From the NCBI GenBank assembly GCA_949357655.1, contig CASHTG010000018.1, positions 434,001 through 498,000 of the forward strand: DNA of 64,000 bases, given 5' to 3'. Of this stretch, positions 61,026 through 64,000 are shown one piece after another. The first letter of the stretch is position 1; every line of letters starts with the position of its first letter. Origin of the DNA: Parascedosporium putredinis (Eukaryota; Ascomycota; Sordariomycetes; Microascales; Microascaceae). A program made the translations under genes and the position numbers. The notes under the pieces are model-generated. The model made no database searches. It was given only the letters and a program-made list of their open reading frames with translations, and was not told the DNA's origin.

Positions 61026-61164
61026 TTAGTTGACGACAACCTTCTTCCCTTTTAACCCTGCTGCTTGGGCAGAGGAGGGAGGGGCCTGCTCGGCGGGGGC
61101 CGGGGCAGGGAGGAAGCTGAGAGGGGCGCTGAGCGGGCATTTCGTGGACGGCAGAGTGAGCCAT
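61026..61164 (-). CDS. Probable small protein of about 45 aa, ending GLKGKKVVVN
   Basis: From the ATG at 61164 the product begins MAHSAVHEMPAQRPSQLPP. Reading back from the TAA at 61026 gives PAPAPAEQAPPSSAQAAGLK and GKKVVVN. The two halves differ by one frame, joined near 61090-61110 in a C-rich stretch (CTCCCTGCCCCGG). The ATG context, ttccaATGGCT, is strong. It is preceded by a long CA/CT-rich leader (61165 to about 61430) of the type seen in abundant filamentous-fungal mRNAs. A TATA-like ATACATAAG lies on the minus strand at about 61432-61439. The basic VVVN tail and Pro/Ala-rich middle match no domain I know. The alternative is that this is a leader with a spurious open frame, or the first exon of an unseen gene. 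Confidence 0.45.
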
Positions 61165-61440
61165 TGGAATAGTTGTGAAGGTGGTTGTTTTGGGTTGGTG
61201 CTGTCGAGGATATACTAGTCCTCGAGTTGCGTGGGTTGAGGTGTAAGTGGTGATGCTGCGTTGGTGCAAGGCACAAGTGCTTAGGCTGAGTCTTTTCAGT
61301 TGCGAAGAGAAGCGAAGAGCTAGAGAGATATTTGCGAGTCTGTTGAAAAGTGTATGAAATCAAGAAGATATCTGTGATACTGAGCGAGAAGAGCAAAAGA
61401 AAAGATTCCAGAGGTGGGAGATGAGGGCTCCTTATGTATC
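61165..61440 (-). promoter_or_regulatory. Long CA/CT-rich 5' leader and TATA-like box
   Basis: On the minus strand this stretch is poor in ATG and G, alternating CT-rich blocks (for example ctcttctcgctcag) and CA-rich blocks (accaacccaaaacaacc), ending directly at the ATG of the small gene. Just upstream, at about 61579 and 61690, the minus strand carries CCCCCTTT, containing the CCCCT stress-element core. Confidence 0.45.
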
Positions 61441-64000
61441 GAGACGAGAGATGACGGGGGTGGGGTGTAGTGAAGAGCGAGGTGCGCACACAATGAAGAA
61501 AAGTGCCAAACAAAACCCCCAAGGAGCGTGAAAGCGTGAAAGCGAGTGCCTGGCCAAGGCCTCGTAAGAGACAGGACAAGGAAAGGGGGTGTCGCGCCAA
61601 GCCAAGCCCCGGATCAGGTCGTCAGGTACCTCTTGAAAATCGGTACATTCAGGAATTGTACCATGTTCCGTCAGGGAAAAGGGTCAGAAAGGGGGCGTGG
61701 CAATAGGGTGGGGTGTGGGTCACCTTGACCCCAAGGATAATGACAATTCCCACACGGGGGTGCCGATTATTACAAGGGATCAGATTCAAACGACCGACGC
61801 TCCACACGGAGCACAAGCAGAGCAAGCACAACAGCACATCGCACCTGGAAGGGGGCCCAGGGACGCCCCACCGGAAAAAGAAAAGAAAAAGGGCGACAAA
61901 AGAAAAGAAAAAAAGAAATGGGAAATGGGATATTGGAGGGAGGTGAACAACACGGCAAAGGGCCTTTTAATTGCGGTATCCAGGCGTCGAGGGCACTCTA
62001 GCGCCGGGTCCACCTCCAAAAGCTGAGAGATCGATTAATTCCATGTTCTTTTTCCGTTCCTTCTTTTTGTTCTGCCCTGGGCCCCTTTGATCCTGATTCT
62101 TATCTCCAAAAGCCAAGGCCTGCAAAGTTTTGGGTTGCAGAGGTGCCAACTTTGCGCCTTGGAGGCTTTCCACCAGGATTCTTCGTTCCTTGTCGCCGTG
62201 TACCGCTTCCCGCGCCAAGTCTGAACAAGTTGGAAGGCTCCGCCTCTCAGGCCCGGCGCCGAGCAGAGTCGTCAGGCCTTCGAATGCTTGGACTTCCTTC
62301 TCCCCACGGGACGCTGGTCGACGCTCGCTCTGAAACGGGGCAATGTGTGCCGGCCTTGAAGAACGGGCAGCCCCCAAGACCGGAAAAACAGAAGTGAGCA
62401 ATTTACAAGGAGGGAGCGAAGACGACGTCCGTGAATTTTTTCTTCTCTTTTCCAGGCAGGTTACTCTCGGCACCCAAGACCGAAACTCGGGGCAACACAC
62501 CCACGGCATTTGCTCCAGGGTCACGGCTTCAGAGATGGGCGGCGTCGCACTGAATGTTTCTCGTCTTTCCAGCGCACTTGTCGCGCGTCTGGACTCGAAA
62601 CGGAAACACTTTCCACTTATCCCGGGCGTCAACTGACCATTCGATTTGCGAGTTGCTGTAAGATGCAGGGTGCGACATGATTGACGTGTTTGTAATTGAG
62701 AGTGATTTAATCGTCCATTGACAACACGAGGTTAACAGCCCGTCGCGCCCATTTCCCCACCATCAATTCAAGAGAGGGACTGATGGGCATCATCGCCAGG
62801 TTCCTCTCCCGCCCCCTCCGTGTCTGTGTTTCAAGATGAGAGTGAGAAAAAAATCCCCAGACATGTTATTATTACTCCTTTTCCAGCCCTGATGCACCTC
62901 TGAGATTTATTGAGAAGCGTGCGGGAGAGAGGAGAAGAGCAGCCTGCACCCTTGATCCTATTATCTATTGGTCTAAGAGGGGCAGGTAGAAGATGACGAC
63001 ACGATCAAATTGAAGGCTTTGGGGGTGTAATGATATGCAAGATGTGGAGTCGAGCGCATTGCGCGAAATTCGATTGCTCCTTTTACGTCTCCCGGCAGCA
63101 TATAATTCACAGTGGCTGCCCTGGTTTTCTGGTTTTGGACAAACCATGATGCGAAAAGCAAGGTGGGCACATATAATTGTGCCTAATTTTAAAAAGAGAA
63201 GAAAAAAAAAGAAAACGCCGCTATGAAAATTTTATGTCCTGCCTTGGTCCATGCCTCGTAAATTGCGTGGTCCCAAAATGCCAACGACGCTGGTGCTGGG
63301 ATCCCGCACGTAATATCGTTGCATTCTCCCTTTAGTGGGGCTGGACTGTCCTTGGGCCCTCCTGCATCGAATCTTCCGTCGAAGGCCTGCCACGACTTGG
63401 AAATTGCAAATGGGTCCCCACGGGACTTCATTCTGGACTCGGGATTCCACGACTGTTAGCCTTCATGTCCAGCCCATTCCGCGCCAGTAGGAATTGAAGG
63501 TCCTCGTGGGGCCATGGAGCCCTTCCAGCCTTGGGACAGCCGACCACGTTTCCCGCCCACCATCGTCGTCGGAATGTTGGGCCTGTCCCCGTGGTTGAAC
63601 CTGACGCGGAGCTCGCTCAAAATGAAAGAGACTGACAAGAAGAAAAGGAAAAAGAAAAAGAAAAAGAAAAAGGGAAGAAAAAGAAAGAAAGAAACGACAG
63701 GGCTGGCTATTTTCAGTCGTGAGGCTAAAACAAAGATATTCGTATCGCCGGAAAATCGCGATTTCCACATTCAAGGCATAGACTGAGATGGGGCGCTCAT
63801 TTCGTATATCTCGAGCATTGAAACCTACACTGTTCTCCCTGGCTAGGGCACCCTTTCACCCAACGCCAACATTGACCTTTTCGCGCCCCCTTTCTTGCAG
63901 AGTGAGTGCGCAGCTGCGCAAATATTGAAAAATAAAGTCATGTCACAGCTCACCAGTGTGGAGGGAGTTGAAACTTCCAAAATTCAATCTTTTGGGGGTT
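61441..64000. other. Gene-free right end
   Basis: No gene is supported. A purine repeat of AAAAAG-like units occupies about 63636-63695, resembling the tract at 28454. The remaining open frames are short and motif-free. An adjacent gene beyond the window could use part of this as promoter. Confidence 0.5.
63636..63695 (+). repeat. AAAAAG-rich purine tract
   Basis: About 60 bp of AAG/AAAAAG units with little interruption, similar in composition to the tract upstream of HMG-CoA reductase. Confidence 0.7.

Noticed and set aside
60361..61269. 300-codon minus-strand open frame
   Set aside because: It runs through the leader, the small gene and its 3' flank in a mixed composition. Only the 61026-61164 part has start context and a plausible end.
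1..64000. Transposon, CRISPR, phage or secondary-metabolite cluster
   Set aside because: No reverse transcriptase, transposase, terminal repeats, spaced direct repeats or multidomain synthase motifs were seen.

Overview
This window is nuclear DNA of a filamentous ascomycete (Pezizomycotina, most likely Sordariomycetes). The evidence is spliceosomal introns of about 60-190 nt with GTAAGT/GTATGT-type donors, pyrimidine-rich leaders, an intron-containing tRNA-Gly, and fungal gene families: BimC kinesin-5, Sam37, Rrn9, fungal Vps38, the SEA-complex protein Rtc1 and PIG-U/Gab1. There are no operons. I see no convincing transposon, CRISPR array, phage or plasmid feature, and no secondary-metabolite cluster.

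Layout. 1-3.4 kb is non-coding, with a 72-73 bp tandem repeat at the left edge. 3.4-4.2 kb (+) is an unrecognised small gene. 6.0-8.0 kb (+) is a Vps38/UVRAG-like PI3-kinase subunit, convergent with RTC1/WDR24 at 8.2-12.5 kb (-). 13.3-14.9 kb (-) is a secreted SGNH esterase. 18.5-20.4 kb (+) is an oleate-hydratase family protein, convergent with a Dabb (stress-responsive A/B barrel) protein at 20.7-21.4 kb (-). 22.9-23.7 kb (+) is nicotinamidase, convergent with HMG-CoA reductase at 24.4-28.0 kb (-). 31.5-32.7 kb (+) is a short-chain dehydrogenase in a gene-poor stretch. 36.8-38.3 kb (-) is PIG-U, divergent from NOP7/pescadillo at 38.9-40.9 kb (+), which converges with an Rrn9-domain gene at 41.3-43.3 kb (-). 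Then come tRNA-Gly(GCC) at 43.8 kb (+), kinesin-5 at 44.5-48.3 kb (-), valyl-tRNA synthetase at 48.8-52.5 kb (-), a UPF0183/PHAF1 protein at 53.8-55.4 kb (+) and Sam37/metaxin at 55.8-57.2 kb (-). 57.2-64 kb is nearly gene-free except for a probable small, highly expressed gene at 61.0-61.2 kb (-).

The genes do not form one pathway; most are single-copy housekeeping genes of ribosome biogenesis, translation, mitosis, membrane traffic, GPI anchoring and sterol synthesis. The dominant signal beyond gene content is that almost every protein-coding gene is broken by one or more single-base frameshifts. Nearly all are repaired on paper by adding one C or G to an existing C or G run, on either strand. 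I read this as systematic homopolymer under-calling in the source assembly, not mass pseudogenisation. Gene models below therefore span the whole locus and note where the frame changes.

The more biological leads are a fungal oleate-hydratase relative lacking the usual RGGREM-like motif, a Dabb protein with an added hydrophobic N-terminus, an Rrn9-domain protein with a C-terminal C2H2 finger, and a tiny protein with a long CA/CT-rich leader and upstream CCCCT motifs.
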